A stretch of DNA of 64,000 nt from Lathyrus oleraceus (Eukaryota > Streptophyta > Magnoliopsida > Fabales > Fabaceae), in assembly GCF_024323335.1 (NCBI RefSeq), contig NC_066585.1, forward strand, positions 344,167,846 through 344,231,845. Reading direction: 5' to 3'. Positions 22,894 to 34,180 of the stretch are shown one piece after another. The first letter of the stretch is position 1, and each line of letters begins with the position of its first letter. The position numbers and the translations under genes were made by a program. Below the pieces are notes generated by a model. It had not been told where the DNA came from. It saw nothing but the letters and a program-made list of their open reading frames with translations, and did not search any database.

Positions 22894-24546
22894 GAGGATG
22901 GATGAATACGTGCTGGTTCTGTTAAGTTTTGAAAATGATTACTCGATGTGGGATCGAGATTTTGATCTTGTTTTGAAATGATTATCAAATGTTCTTTTTA
23001 ATTCTTGTATTAATAGATGAATAAAGAATGAAAGAATAAAAATTATACACTTTATGGGAGAGGGGTACATTTGTTATGAATGGGGATGGTTCATGGTAAT
23101 CAAACAATAAGAATATATGCCTCATACATCATACAAGTAGGCAACAGTTATTAATCAAATCAGATAAGTAAACAGGTATATAACCCAATCAAAGAATCAA
23201 AGAGTGAAATAATAGAGCATTAAACAAGGTATGGGAGTATGAACATGTTAAACAATCAAGCAATAGAAAGCATGAATGAGAGAAACAAGTATAAAAGATA
23301 ACATATGAACCAGACAGATGAAAAGAAATGCACAAAAGGTTCACTGAATAATTTAATATGGAAATGATGCAAGGATCAAATAAAATCAAGATGAAAGGCC
23401 TCGAATACATGGCATATGAGATGAACAAGGGAGGATCAAAAGATCTCTTCAATTGCCATAAGCAATCCCTAAGTCAAACATCGATCATAAGAAAGTCAAT
23501 TGAAAATTCAAGTCAACTTAAAAATATGAAATAAATAGCAAATTAATCAAGAAAATTATGAAAAATTAAACTAAATAAGGTGGGGTCAGGACATCATGAT
23601 CTCCCAAAAAGATTTTAAAAATAATGAAAGTTGGTGCATAAATTAATTGAAATAAAATAGAGGTCAAAACAAAAGTCAACTTACCAAAATAGGTCAAAAA
23701 TAAATCCAAAATATATTGAAAATGGGAAATAATTTTAAGTCATAAAAATAAAATCAAGAAAAAAATGTCTGTTAAAATGGACCATTTAGAATAAATAATT
23801 AAAACAAAATATTAACATTAGTTAAATACAAAATAAAAATTAAATAAAATTAAATAAGACATTAAGAAATATGGAAAATATTTTTGGACATTTTTATGAA
23901 TAAAGAAAATATTTTAAAATAATTAAAAGCGAAACAGAAAATAAAATGTGAATTAAAAAAGAAAATGAAAGGAGGTGGATTGATGGTGATGGGCCCTGAA
24001 AGGGAGGTGTTGAAAGCAGAAAAGCGCAGGCCCACAGTCCAAATCACTAAACCCAGCGTGACACTTAAATAAATAACACTTTATTTTAAAAATTCATGTA
24101 ACACAATATCAATTGGTCAAGGTCCATTAAGTGACTAAAAGACAAAATAGCTTGCGTGGCCAGGATTAGAAGACAAGCAAAGGATCCAAGGGCTATTAGT
24201 GTGACACGTATTCGTCTTCTACCTCACACCAAAGCCTAGCTCCATAACCATGCAGCCACGTGAAAAACAGTGGGTTTTTCCAAACTTCCACTCAAGATTA
24301 CAAGCGCTATAGTGCACCAAATGCCACGAAATAAAAACCAAAATTCAAGTACAAAATGTGTAGATTAACATGGTATCCTTGTTTGAGTGAAATGATGTCT
24401 TAATCATGGAGAAAAGTTGACCACAAGAGGTCAACATGGACACGGGCAAAGGCAAAAAATTCAGCATGCATAAATTAATAACAAGAACACAAGCATGTGG
24501 TTGGCATTGTAAACAAGCATGAAACAAATATGAGCACATGAACAGT

Positions 24547-24577
24547 AATGATAATAATGATGATGATGATGAAGATG
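24547..24577. repeat. (GAT)n-like microsatellite
   Basis: This is an imperfect run of AATGAT/GATGAT triplets inside the solo LTR. Confidence 0.75.
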
Positions 24578-26322
24578 GATATATCCATACATGGCAATGA
24601 AAATTGGACAAAGAATGTTACCTAGTGGATGTTAGGTCCACTGCCTCTTGGTGGTGTGGAGAATAGAAGATGATGATTCCTTCTTGATGCTTTAAAGCTT
24701 CCACTTGAGAACTTGATGAGGAAAAAAAAGTCTGCTATGTGACCTCTTTGCCTTGCTTGCTAGGAAATTCCAATGCCCTCTTTTAGGTTTAGGGTTTGCA
24801 TCTTTTAAATATGTAGGTTAAATGTTCTAATGGGCTTAGAAATCCATGTTTTGGTTTATGGGCAAAAAATGCAAAGTGAGGTGTATATGTGAAATGTTGT
24901 TATTTGGAAAAGTTTAAATGAATGGACATATTGTTGCAAGGCCCAAAATGAGGTGACAAAACATGACTTTATGGCCATGTAACTTGATGATCAAGTCACC
25001 AAATGATGAAATAATGCAAACTATAGCAAGATCTCATGGAGCTTAGAATCTTTCATGTTGATCACAAGTTTAAATGATGAATGGAAGAAGGTGAAAAATA
25101 GTCCTCAAGATCGTTTCTCACAACTGCAAAACTGATTGGGCCAGTTTGGCCTAAATCTGCCTAGAAAATCAAGTCATGATGCCCACTTTAGGTGAATGTA
25201 TCTCTCAAACCATAGATCCAAATGAGATGATTCTAAAAGGATGTGAAAGAGGACATGGCAAGGTATAATTGTTGTGAAGAAAACATTTTCCAATGATGCC
25301 TTGAAATGCAAGTAAACTGGCCAAGAAGTCTTGACAAACTTTGAAGATTTTTGGACTTAGAATTTTTTCTAAGTGTCCTAAAAATATGTCTCACTTTGAC
25401 TAAGCATAACTTTCTCAATTTTAATCCAAATGGAACAAAATTTATATCTATAGAAAGCTTGGGACAAGAGGAACAACTTTCATGTTGGAGAAATTTTCAA
25501 ATGGAGTTATTATCTTGAGGGAAAATGGGCTTAAAGTGAGTGTAACAATCATGAAAACCTGCCCTAAATGGAAAGTCAACCATTTCCAAATTAAGTAACT
25601 TTTCCAATTCACATGTAGGCCCCCTTAGGCATGGATTTTGAGATTCCACTCTCAAAATGTCAGGAGTTGACTTTTCTGGCCCTACAGTTGACTTTTCCCA
25701 AACTGGCTGATTCCCGATTCCAGTGATCAATTGAAGCACTTCTGGCTCAAATAAAAAGTTGATTTTTTGTATGTAGACCCTTGTGGACATATGGAGGGCA
25801 ATGGGAAAGAGTTTCACCCAAAGAATAAGAAATAAACTGATTTTATACCAAACCCTAGTTTAGGGCAAAATTGATTAGGAACTGATTGCACTTCTTGCCA
25901 ATGGATCTTTCTGAGATAATTGTGAGTCTCCCTAGGCCAAGATGCCTTTCCAATCATGACATGGATGAGCCCCTCTACTTTAAACCAAACATTGCCTGTG
26001 GCAAGTAGCCATGAAACCTTAATTTCTGATTAAATCCAGATGAGCACTCTGATAGCTTTGAATCCTTCACTGATGAACTGAGGACCATAATAAGATACCT
26101 GGACCCCCTGAGACCCTTGAGACTTGTATACTTAGAGAATGAAGTCCAATTCTCAATCTTGCTCTGTGTGGGCTTCTTCTGTTAAGGAGTGATCAATCAA
26201 AACCTGATTCCCAAGTCACTAATGCAGTATGCAATGAGTACGACCTAGTATGATGTCAATGAAATGTAAAACATAATCCCATGCTTCCAGGAAAAATGAA
26301 GGGTAAATTTTGCGGTATTACA

Positions 26323-29300
26323 CATTGGCTATAATTAGAGAAGCAATATGATTAGAACTTGATCAACACCTGGCTCAAGCTTTGCCAGACCAATCCATAC
26401 CCTCCATTGCATAGAATTTTTGAAGATTTCTTTTGAAATTGAGCTTGAACTTCATATTCTATTTGGAAGTTCAAACTCCAGAAATTTACTTCCCTCTTCA
26501 TCTCAATTAGTTTCTCCAAGCAAGAGGAAGAGAAAGCAAGCAAATCCAGATCAAGATCAAGTGAAATTGAATCAACTCGAATGTGATTTTTCAGAAAATT
26601 CATCTCTTTTATTCTCTCTAAACTCTTCACCATTCGTTGTGATTTTTGGTTGGCTGAAGTCCCACCAATGTAGGCAAGAAGATTGAGTCTTTGAGGTCAA
26701 ATCGAAGCAACTTAGTTCATGATCCTTAAAATTCAAATCCCTGTATCTATTTATATACTTGGAATTAGAGAAAATTGAGGCTAAATTCGTGCTCCTGAGC
26801 ATTTTTCCTTCAAATTAGTGTATTCATATTTCATTTTTGTTAAAGTTGAGCCTGAAATAGACCCGTGGTGCGTTGGCAAAGTCCAAGCCATCTAATCTGG
26901 TTCAAATGTTTTAATCTCAAGCGTTCATTGTGATTACCACGCGTACAACGAATTAACCAAAACATATGGTAGAACGCGTGTGTGTGGACATCAGATCTGC
27001 ATCCTCAATTAATGAGGGAGATCTGATGGCCCTTGTTTTTTTTTTCTTCATTTAATCCACTTATTTTGATTAATTCATATAATTTCTTTTTTTATCCGAA
27101 AAATATGGGACTTTCACCAAAAATCATTAGATACTTTTGTCTTCCATTTTCTGAATTAAAATTATTTTTTGGATTAATTTTGATATTTTTCATGAATTAA
27201 TTGTTTTTGTGTATATTTTAAATTGTTTAAAAATACTTCTGACTTTTCAAAAATCATTAAATTTAAAGTATAAGGTCCTTTGACCTTGTTTGACCTAGGA
27301 TAAATCTCTTGGCCATTTTTTTGGTGTTTTGAAGAGGTTTTAGGTTTTGACCTAACTAAATTTAATTTAAATGCATTTTTAATTTGATTTTTTTAATTGA
27401 TTAATTGTATAGAAATTATGTTGAGCCATTTTTATTGACTTGTGATGTTTGACTATGTGTTTGGGCCATGGTCAAGGTTGATTTGACTTTTGTTAAGTTA
27501 AAATCATTGGACTTAGGGGATTGATGAAATGTACATTTCATCTCCCAAAATGAATGAATAATTTTAATTTGATAAAATTTCTCCCATGACCAATTTGTGT
27601 TTCTCTCATCTCCCCTCACTATTCATCTTCAATCTCATTCTTTCCAATTCCTTTCATTGACCAATGAAATCTCAACATCCTAAGGCTAATTGGTTCATCA
27701 ATAACCTTGTGCTAGATGAACCAATACAAGTATGGATGAGATAGGTCCATCCTTTTGATCTTTTCTTTTAGTGTGTGGTATGTTTTACGAGTTTGGTCCA
27801 TTGTACCAAATCTCTAACATGCATTAGCACCTAAATTTTTATTGCCCAGCCTCAGATAGTTGTGACTTCTACATAAGTCCAATTACGATTGCTTAACATA
27901 GAGCAAAATTTGACCCTAAAGGCATAACATTTTAGTAAGTGAGATTGTAAGTCTCCCATCTTTCATGGTATTATGTGGAAACTTGGCCTTTTTTCCTTCC
28001 TTTGAAAGATGTCTTGGTTCAAGGATCCATGCTTGTGAATAGATGGTTGAGCGTTCTCCAAAGAATGACTTAATCAATTGAAATGAAAAAAAATCACTAA
28101 CATCTAATCAACTAAAATTTGACTAACTTGTATTAATATTGTTTTTATTTTCAAGTCATTCACTTTATGAAATTTAAATTCAAGTCATTTACCATTCATT
28201 TGTCATTTACATAGCATTTAACTTATTTATGTTTATGCCATTTTCACTTTCCTCATTTGAGCTATATATTGTGATTGTATATATTTGTTTGTGTATTTTG
28301 TTTGTGTTTGTGGTCTTAGGACCTTAAAATACCTAATAAACAACGAATACCCAAAAAAATGTTTGGTGGACTATTGAGCTTGATCTGAACTTTCGGACTT
28401 AGGATTAGGAAACATTCCAAATGCAAAAGGGACTTGGCCAAAGCCAACATTTTTGAGACCAAGTTATTTTGATTTGAGCCTTCATCTGATGCAAGTATTG
28501 GAATCCACTTGAATTCATCTGCTACATGGTCTTGATGCAACTATTATTTTGGTCTCATGCTACACCTTATTCTGAGAAAAAATCAAGAAGTATTTCATCT
28601 GATACATGAGAAGACAAAGAAGATTGTTAGCTATGGAGTTGTTTTCTTGGATGTGGCCATATTTATTTGATGTCTTGCTCTTCATATTGCTACTTGCTTG
28701 CTGATTATTGCTTGATTCAAATTCCAAAGGGAAAGTGGGTTTTCTATATGACATTCTTGTCTGTTGGATTGCATCCCATTGGTCAGATCTTTTCAACTCT
28801 TAACTTTTAATTTTATGCTTAGGATTAGTCTCTTCATCATCTCCCACTTCTTAAATTTCATAATCTCTCCCCTCTATTCAAAAACTTTCTTTGCTTGTGA
28901 TTTCAAAACTTAGACTTTATTACAAATTAGAAACTCTGGCCTTATGCCATTGCATTTTTAAACTCTTTTCTTATTTTAAACTTGTAAATGAACTTAACAA
29001 TATTGACTTAAAATTTCAAAAGACAAAAAGAACTAACACTCAGTCAAACTTTTAGGCCCTTTGTGCCTCTTTTAAACTTAAATTTTCATTAAAAACAATC
29101 CACTCATTTTGAAATTGATACCACAAACTACGAGGTTTTGACCCCTCATTTTTATGTTGGTACGTAGGCACGAGTTCGAAGGTCTTGTCAAACACAAGAA
29201 TATAATTAATGAATTCTTTTCTCATCCCCACACTCTATTTGTTGTAAACATATTTTTATACCAAAAACATATAGACACATAAAAAAGGGCTACCTTGGAG

Positions 29301-29516
29301 TACTTAGGACACTTTGGGTGCTAACACCTTCCCTTTGTGTAACCAACCCCCTTACCAGTAATCTCTGGCCTTTTATTAGTTTTGATTTGAAAACTTCTTA
29401 TCTTTGGGTTCGTACTTTTCCCTTTTCCTTTGGAAACAATAAAAGTGCGGTGGCGACTCTAGTTTTATTGACGTTAAGTTTATCCATAGCTTAATGGTCA
29501 TGAATTTACTGCTACA
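26323..29516 (+). mobile_element. 3' LTR of element B, second part
   Basis: It continues the LTR after the insertion and ends ...TTTACTGCTACA at 29516. Near the 3' end it has GTGCTAACACCTTCCCTTTG (about 29319-29338), then AAAAGTGCGGTGGCGACTCT at about 29441-29460. Together with the first part it is about 4.7 kb, the same as the LTR of D (4,688 bp). Confidence 0.9.
26326..26338 (+). promoter_or_regulatory. Probable TATA box of element B LTR
   Basis: TGGCTATAATTAG matches TGGCTATAAGTAG in the LTR of D (complement of 39999-40009). The solo-LTR insertion lies only 3 bp upstream, so the original upstream promoter sequence is now more than 7 kb away. Confidence 0.5.
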
Positions 29517-29656
29517 GTAAACAAAGAGGTGCTTGGTGATCCTTGCAAGAAGCAAACCCAAAGATGGATAAAGGGAAAGACCAAGGTGTGACCTTGCTTG
29601 TATGCAAAGATGAAAATGAGATGTGGGATATTAGGGTTAAAAATTAGGGTATGACA
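29517..29656 (-). repeat. Inverted LTR-start fragment
   Basis: About 140 bp aligns by eye, with many mismatches, to the first 140 bp of the D-type LTR read on the minus strand (41385-41525). Shared phrases are GTGCTTGGTGATC, CAAACCCAA and AGGGTNAAAAATT-like. The minus-strand start would be TGTCATACCC. It looks like a piece of a related LTR in which B inserted. Confidence 0.5.
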
Positions 29657-30000
29657 AAAGGGATAAGGGATTCTACAACACAACCTGACCACTTTCGTGA
29701 CATTATTTTCTCGTTTATTTACTTTTAGCACTGAAACTCGCCCCCCTCCCCCTCTATTACTGGTTTTTATAAATTGCACACATTTTGTCTTGCTTGGTGG
29801 CAGTCCCAGTGGATTCGATCTTTTCTATTACTTCGACAATATCGGTACACTTTCTGAGAAGTCATCAAGTTTTCAACAAGGCGACGTTTATGCAATTTTC
29901 TTTTATTTTTATAATTTTAGTAATTTTAAGTTTTGTTTTATTTTCATTGATTATCATAATTCTATTGTGGTATTTTTGGTTGTTGGTAAAGTGCAAGGCA
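29657..30000 (+). other. Probable 5' LTR end and leader of element E
   Basis: Bases 29800-29867 resemble the U5 end of the LTR of C (CCAGTGGATTCGATCTTTT; then GTCATCA followed by AGTTTT). The primer site expected next (TGACGCCGTTG in C) is unrecognisable. ORFs here (29697-30086, 29785-30009) are low-complexity reads of T-rich leader DNA. Confidence 0.35.
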
Positions 30001-30009
30001 CATGGGTGA

Positions 30010-30895
30010 CAAGTTATTATGGAAGAGCCAGGAGCCCAAACTATGGGGGACTACTACATGCCTACTTACACTTCACAAGTTTCTAGCGGATTTCTTCCAG
30101 CAGATCCTGTAAATTTCAATATAAAATATACCGTTCTTTCAGATTTAAGGGATAAAACTTTTGACGAAAATGCAACTAGTGACCCATAGGAACATCTTGC
30201 TAGGTTTCATGAGATATCCTCGATGTGCCAACCCAAGTGTATCACAGAAGACCAGGTAAAACTCAAGTTTCTCAACTTATCATTAGTTGGTAGAGCAAAA
30301 GATTGGTTATTATGTCTTCTAAGCGGGGTAATCAATACTTGGAAAAAATTGGAAGACAAATTTCTAGAAAGATTCTTCACTACAACACAGTTCACAGAAA
30401 GAAGAGCTGAAATCATGCAATTCGAGCAACAAGAGACCAAATCTCTTTACGATGCTTGGGAGAGGTTTAAATTATTGATATAAAAATGCCCAAATCACAA
30501 TATGAGTAATATGGTGCAAATGTAGAATTTTGTAAAGGGCCTCCAAGCATAAGTTCAAATATTGCTAGTTGCATCCCCGGGTGGTACAGTAAGAACATTA
30601 ACTGAACTGCGGGTAAAAGAGCTGATAGAGAAGATAAGTCTAAATGAGTACAACTTTGTAAATACCAAAAGGGTTGAACACGCTAGAAACCAAGAATAAA
30701 TCTCACAGTGAATTGACTTTAGGGGGATATGAGGAACTTCTTACGAAGATGGAAGTATTAAATCAAAAGTTGGATACAACAAGCACCACACATGAATCTC
30801 CAAACGGGGTAGTATTTTTATTTTGTAATGACTGTAGGCAAGAACATTTTGTAGGTGATTGTACTGAAGAACTATTTATGGGAAAAGTATAAGCT
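30010..30895 (+). pseudogene. Gag and zinc knuckle, element E, broken
   Basis: The longest open piece (30223-30483) has LKFLNLSLVGRAKDWL, GVINTWKKLEDKFLERFF and TKSLYDAWERFKLLI, matching the gag block of element C (LFPFSLRDRAWAWL, VTTWEELKNVF, VESLYEAWERYKDM). Stops occur near 30187, 30481, 30523 and 30547. A frame change precedes a knuckle-like CNDCRQEHFVGDC (about 30820-30860), one residue shorter than the standard CX2CX4HX4C. Confidence 0.75.
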
Positions 30896-31379
30896 ATAAC
30901 TATGAGTTCCATTCTAAGAGCAACACAAACAGAGACAGAATTCCAGATCTCGTCATTGGAATAGACCTTGACTCGATTTATGTTGACAACACAAAACAAA
31001 TTCTTGGATATGAACATGTCATAAGACTTTTTGAAACAAAATCATGAGGAGTCAATGAAAATATTAGAAGGATAAATATCTAACCTATCCCAACAAATTT
31101 TATTAGTAACACATGAAAAAATAAGTTATGACACGATAGAATTAAGGAACCCCACAATTCCCTCCGCTCCTAGCAAACAAAAACCAGTAGTTGAACATAA
31201 CAAGGATCAAGTTAAGGAACCAAAATCCACACCAATAGAGAATGAGATTTCTGATGAGATTCTTGAGAAGTGGGAAACACTTGATAAATTCATTGATAAA
31301 GATTCACCTTTTTGGAGAACGAAAAATCAAACCATCAATGAACCAAACCCTCTATCACCGGATTAAATCAAACTACCGT
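30896..31379 (+). other. Gag-protease linker of element E, no intact frame
   Basis: Only short frames are visible. The region is A-rich and lies where the variable gag-protease linker sits in Athila elements. Nothing else is recognisable. Confidence 0.4.
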
Positions 31380-31825
31380 ATCCTATAAATAAGAAAAAGC
31401 CAAAGAGAGAAATGAAGGTCAGACATTTTAAGAAGTTCATGGAGATGCTCACAACTTTACAAGTAAATATTCCATTTTATGATGCTTTGGAGCAAATGTG
31501 GGTTTATGTTAAATTCATGAAATAACTCTTGAACAATAAACACAAATGAAAAGATGATGGAAATGTAGCGCTAGAAGAAGAATATAGTGCTATCATTCAG
31601 CGCAAACTCCCATCTAAATTAATGGATCCAGGTAGGTTTACGATCCATTACTCTCTAGGTTCATTAAAAATTGGCTAGGCGCTTTGTGATCTAGGAGCTA
31701 ACATAAATTTAACATCGTCGTCTATGGTGAGAAAGTTGAATTGTGGGAGAGCCAAAACCTATGAAAATGACTTTGACACTGGTCGGCCGATTGGTCACTT
31801 ATCCTTATGGGATCCTGGAGGACGT
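31380..31825 (+). pseudogene. Protease region of element E, part 1
   Basis: Lysine-rich linker residues are followed by a block similar to element C (MEMLTTLQVNIPFYDALEQM, interrupted by stops), then the active-site block ALCDLGANINL at about 31682-31714. A frame change follows, and the sequence reads YPYGILEDV up to 31825, where the solo LTR begins. The last five bases, GACGT, are duplicated after the insertion. Confidence 0.8.
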
Positions 31826-32085
31826 TGTAGCACCTCAAATTTTTCCCTCCTCATTCATGCATTCAGTTTTAGGTCATTTAACATTTCATATTGCATTGCA
31901 TCATAGCAATCAGAATCAGATCCAAGAAGCTTGAATATCATCAAAGACACTTTGTGGGTTCTATCTGGGTGATCAGTCAACACAAGGGAATGACTTGAGT
32001 TACTTCCAACATGTTCAAATAGCGTCCATTCATCATTCAAAACGCTAATCTTGAAGGAGCAAAAGTCTGTGCCTGAGCTGTCATG

Positions 32086-32147
32086 CTCGCTAGGCGACCA
32101 GCATGCCTCGTTAAGCGAATCTGGACTGTCATGCTCGCTAGGCGAAG
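32086..32147. repeat. CGCTAGGCGA palindrome cluster, upstream
   Basis: Three copies of CTCGCTAGGCGA or CTCGTTAAGCGA lie about 250 bp before the TATA-like site of the solo LTR. Confidence 0.7.
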
Positions 32148-32673
32148 CTCACGCGTTTTCAAAATATAACAGAAAATCCTGGACTTGGACCTCTCTCATT
32201 TGAGCCCACAAAGTCACGAAAATCAGGTTATAAATTCTAAAATTTTATTGAAACAAAACCCTGGAGGAGAGAGAAAGAACAGAGCTGGCAGAAGAGAAGA
32301 GCTAACAGAATTCAGAGCAGCCTCCAGAGACTAAAAGGAACTCATATGCAAAGAGCCAATTCCATCTCATATAAACCCCCAGATTGCTCTGCAAACCCAA
32401 CCGTGTATTTCAATTTCAATCGATCTTCCCAATCAGGTTTACCCTTATTGCCATTACTTTATGCTTTTAATTTGAATTTTTTGAATGTATGAGGTATTAT
32501 GGGTGAATTTGGAAGAGTGGGTATCGTTAGGTTTTGCATGTGGGTTTGGATGTGCATGAATGTGTAGAATAATGCCTTGAATGTTTAATCACTTCGTTGC
32601 TGAGATGGATACCATAGGGTTTGGGGCTTTTGAAATCGTACTGTTATCAGAGAAGAATCCAAAACCCGCAGGC

Positions 32674-32726
32674 ATTCGCTAGCCGCATCGCTAGGCGAGC
32701 ATGCAGCGAAGCTTCGCTAAGCGAAG
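32674..32726. repeat. CGCTAGGCGA palindrome cluster, downstream
   Basis: This holds TTCGCTAGCCGC, ATCGCTAGGCGAGC and the perfect 15-mer CTTCGCT-A-AGCGAAG (32712-32726), about 300 bp after the TATA-like site. Confidence 0.7.
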
Positions 32727-34009
32727 TAGTAGCGATCGCGACAGTAGCTGATTTTTCTGTTTGCTCTCTAATCTGTTTTGTGTTTGTTATAACATGCTTT
32801 CTATTACATCCGGGCACATGTTTTAGTCATGTCTTGAGGTGTGGATCCTTGCTCCCTGATTTTGAGTTTTGATACCCTTTTGATGCATTTGTTTGACAAG
32901 AGGCTTAGGCCTCATATTCTTGGGTGTTTTTGGGAACTTTTGTGAATTTTAATGGCATGATTCATGTGGTTACATTTTGATTTGGTGCAACTCTTGATTG
33001 CACCCCATCTTGTTATTCTAACCTGTTTGTTGAGTTTTTGTGAGGGCTCACATGACTCTTGAAGAGATAGCTTGCTTGGTATTCCACTTTATTTGTGGGA
33101 CACCATATGGAGATTTATTCTGATTGCTTTGCTAACTTGTTTTCTTTGATGGTGCTAGCCTAAGAGATCTCTGGGTTTCTTATTTCTTTAGTTGATGTTA
33201 CTTCAGATCTTTATCCGTGTGGTAGATCTCTTGATCCATTTGTCTTTCCCGCATTTTACCCTTTTCTTAGCTGGAAGACCTCGATAGGAGGCGTTGTTTT
33301 TTGTGTGTTTACTTTTGTGCCCAAAGACCTCCAAGAGGAGGCACCAGTGCTAAAGACCTCCATGAAGAGGCAACTGACGGATAAAAGGGATTAGTAGTCA
33401 ATCCCCCGTTATTCAGTGTGTCGTCCTTTATGCTCGCACTACATGTCGATGCTTCAGAACCAAAGCCCAAGATCTTTTGTCCGGTCAGTCAGTGGAGAGG
33501 GTTCCATCTTTCTGAATCCCCACTTTTTGTCATGAGCTCACCCTGTCCAGGGTTAAGAGCTATGAGGTCTTATCCTCATTACCCTTTTGATCTTCTCACC
33601 CTGAAGTTCAGTGTCAGTGGTTAAGAGCCCCTTTGATTACCCTTCCATGGCTTGTTTGTCGAGGTTGATATGACCCCTCTTGACTAAAGCCCTACCCAGG
33701 TATGTTGAGCCCCCATGTTAGCGTGTTTACTTTATGCATGTTTGTTTTGTATGGTGTGATCGTCTCCCCATAGGATTGCTAGGCTTTGTATAGTCTCTCG
33801 TCTGCATGTCAATTAAGGTAGCACGGTTCCTTCGTTTAGGACATCCTTTTTGCATGAGCATTCCTAAAACGTAAACAAACTCATTAATTTTTCTTCTCCT
33901 AAGAACACGTTAACTCCTTCTACTACAGGCGAGTAAGTCTCCAAAGGTCGAGCATCCGGTAGATTGCATAGTAACGTCGTTCATCTAAAAAAACACAACC
34001 CTTAACCCG

Positions 34010-34180
34010 TTGTTAGCCGAACTACGGTTTGCTCTGATTCTCATTCCAGATGAGATACGTAGGCATAAGACGCGATGTCTTAGCGAGCACACTCCTCTTT
34101 AACCCATAGGTAGCCGAGCTACGAAGACTCTGATTCTCATATTCAGATGAGATACGTATGTAGTGGATGCGACATCCGTG
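34010..34180 (+). repeat. Small-hairpin units of group-X LTR
   Basis: Unit 1 has TCTCAT-TCCAG-ATGAGA (34039-34055) and TAAGAC-GCGAT-GTCTTA (34066-34082). Unit 2 has GTAGC-CGA-GCTAC (34110-34122), TCTCAT-ATTCAG-ATGAGA (34135-34152) and GGATG-CGA-CATCC (34165-34177). Confidence 0.85.

Larger units (their letters stand above)
19351..24514. repeat. 2.6-kb tandem duplication inside the solo LTR
   Basis: Two copies begin at the phrase CTAAAGGGTGTAGGTATATC (19351 and 21955), with a period of about 2,604 bp. Copy 2 ends near 24514, where GGCATTGTAAACAA matches the end of copy 1 near 21953. Copies differ by many substitutions and small indels, so the duplication is not recent. Confidence 0.85.
19116..26322 (-). 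mobile_element. 7.2-kb solo LTR of group X, inserted in LTR of element B
   Basis: On the minus strand it begins TGTAATACCGCAAAATTTAC (at 26322) and ends GTTGCGACA (at 19116), i.e. TG...CA. Flanking 5-mers are CATTA and CATTG, one mismatch from a target duplication. The host LTR is continuous across the insertion when compared with D. No gag-pol domain lies inside, so I read it as a solo LTR enlarged by an internal duplication (19351-24514). Confidence 0.8.
10443..29516 (+). mobile_element. Element B: Ogre-like (Tat lineage) Ty3/gypsy retrotransposon, 5' part missing
   Basis: It begins inside gag-protease because element A lies upstream, and continues through protease, an intron, RT, RNase H, archaeal-type RNase H, integrase, a long 3' UTR with minisatellite, polypurine tract (17591-17601) and 3' LTR (17602-19115 plus 26323-29516). 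LTR termini are TGTAAGACCC and GCTACA. Element D is a second copy in the opposite orientation and allows feature-by-feature comparison. The 5' LTR, primer site and most of gag are not in the window. Confidence 0.9.

Noticed and set aside
29697..30086. 129-codon F/Y-rich ORF that could suggest a membrane protein
   Set aside because: Composition is due to T-rich leader DNA before gag of element E; no conserved motif.
32621..32872. 83-codon ORF in the solo LTR
   Set aside because: It overlaps the CGCTAGGCGA cluster and has no resemblance to any protein I recognise.
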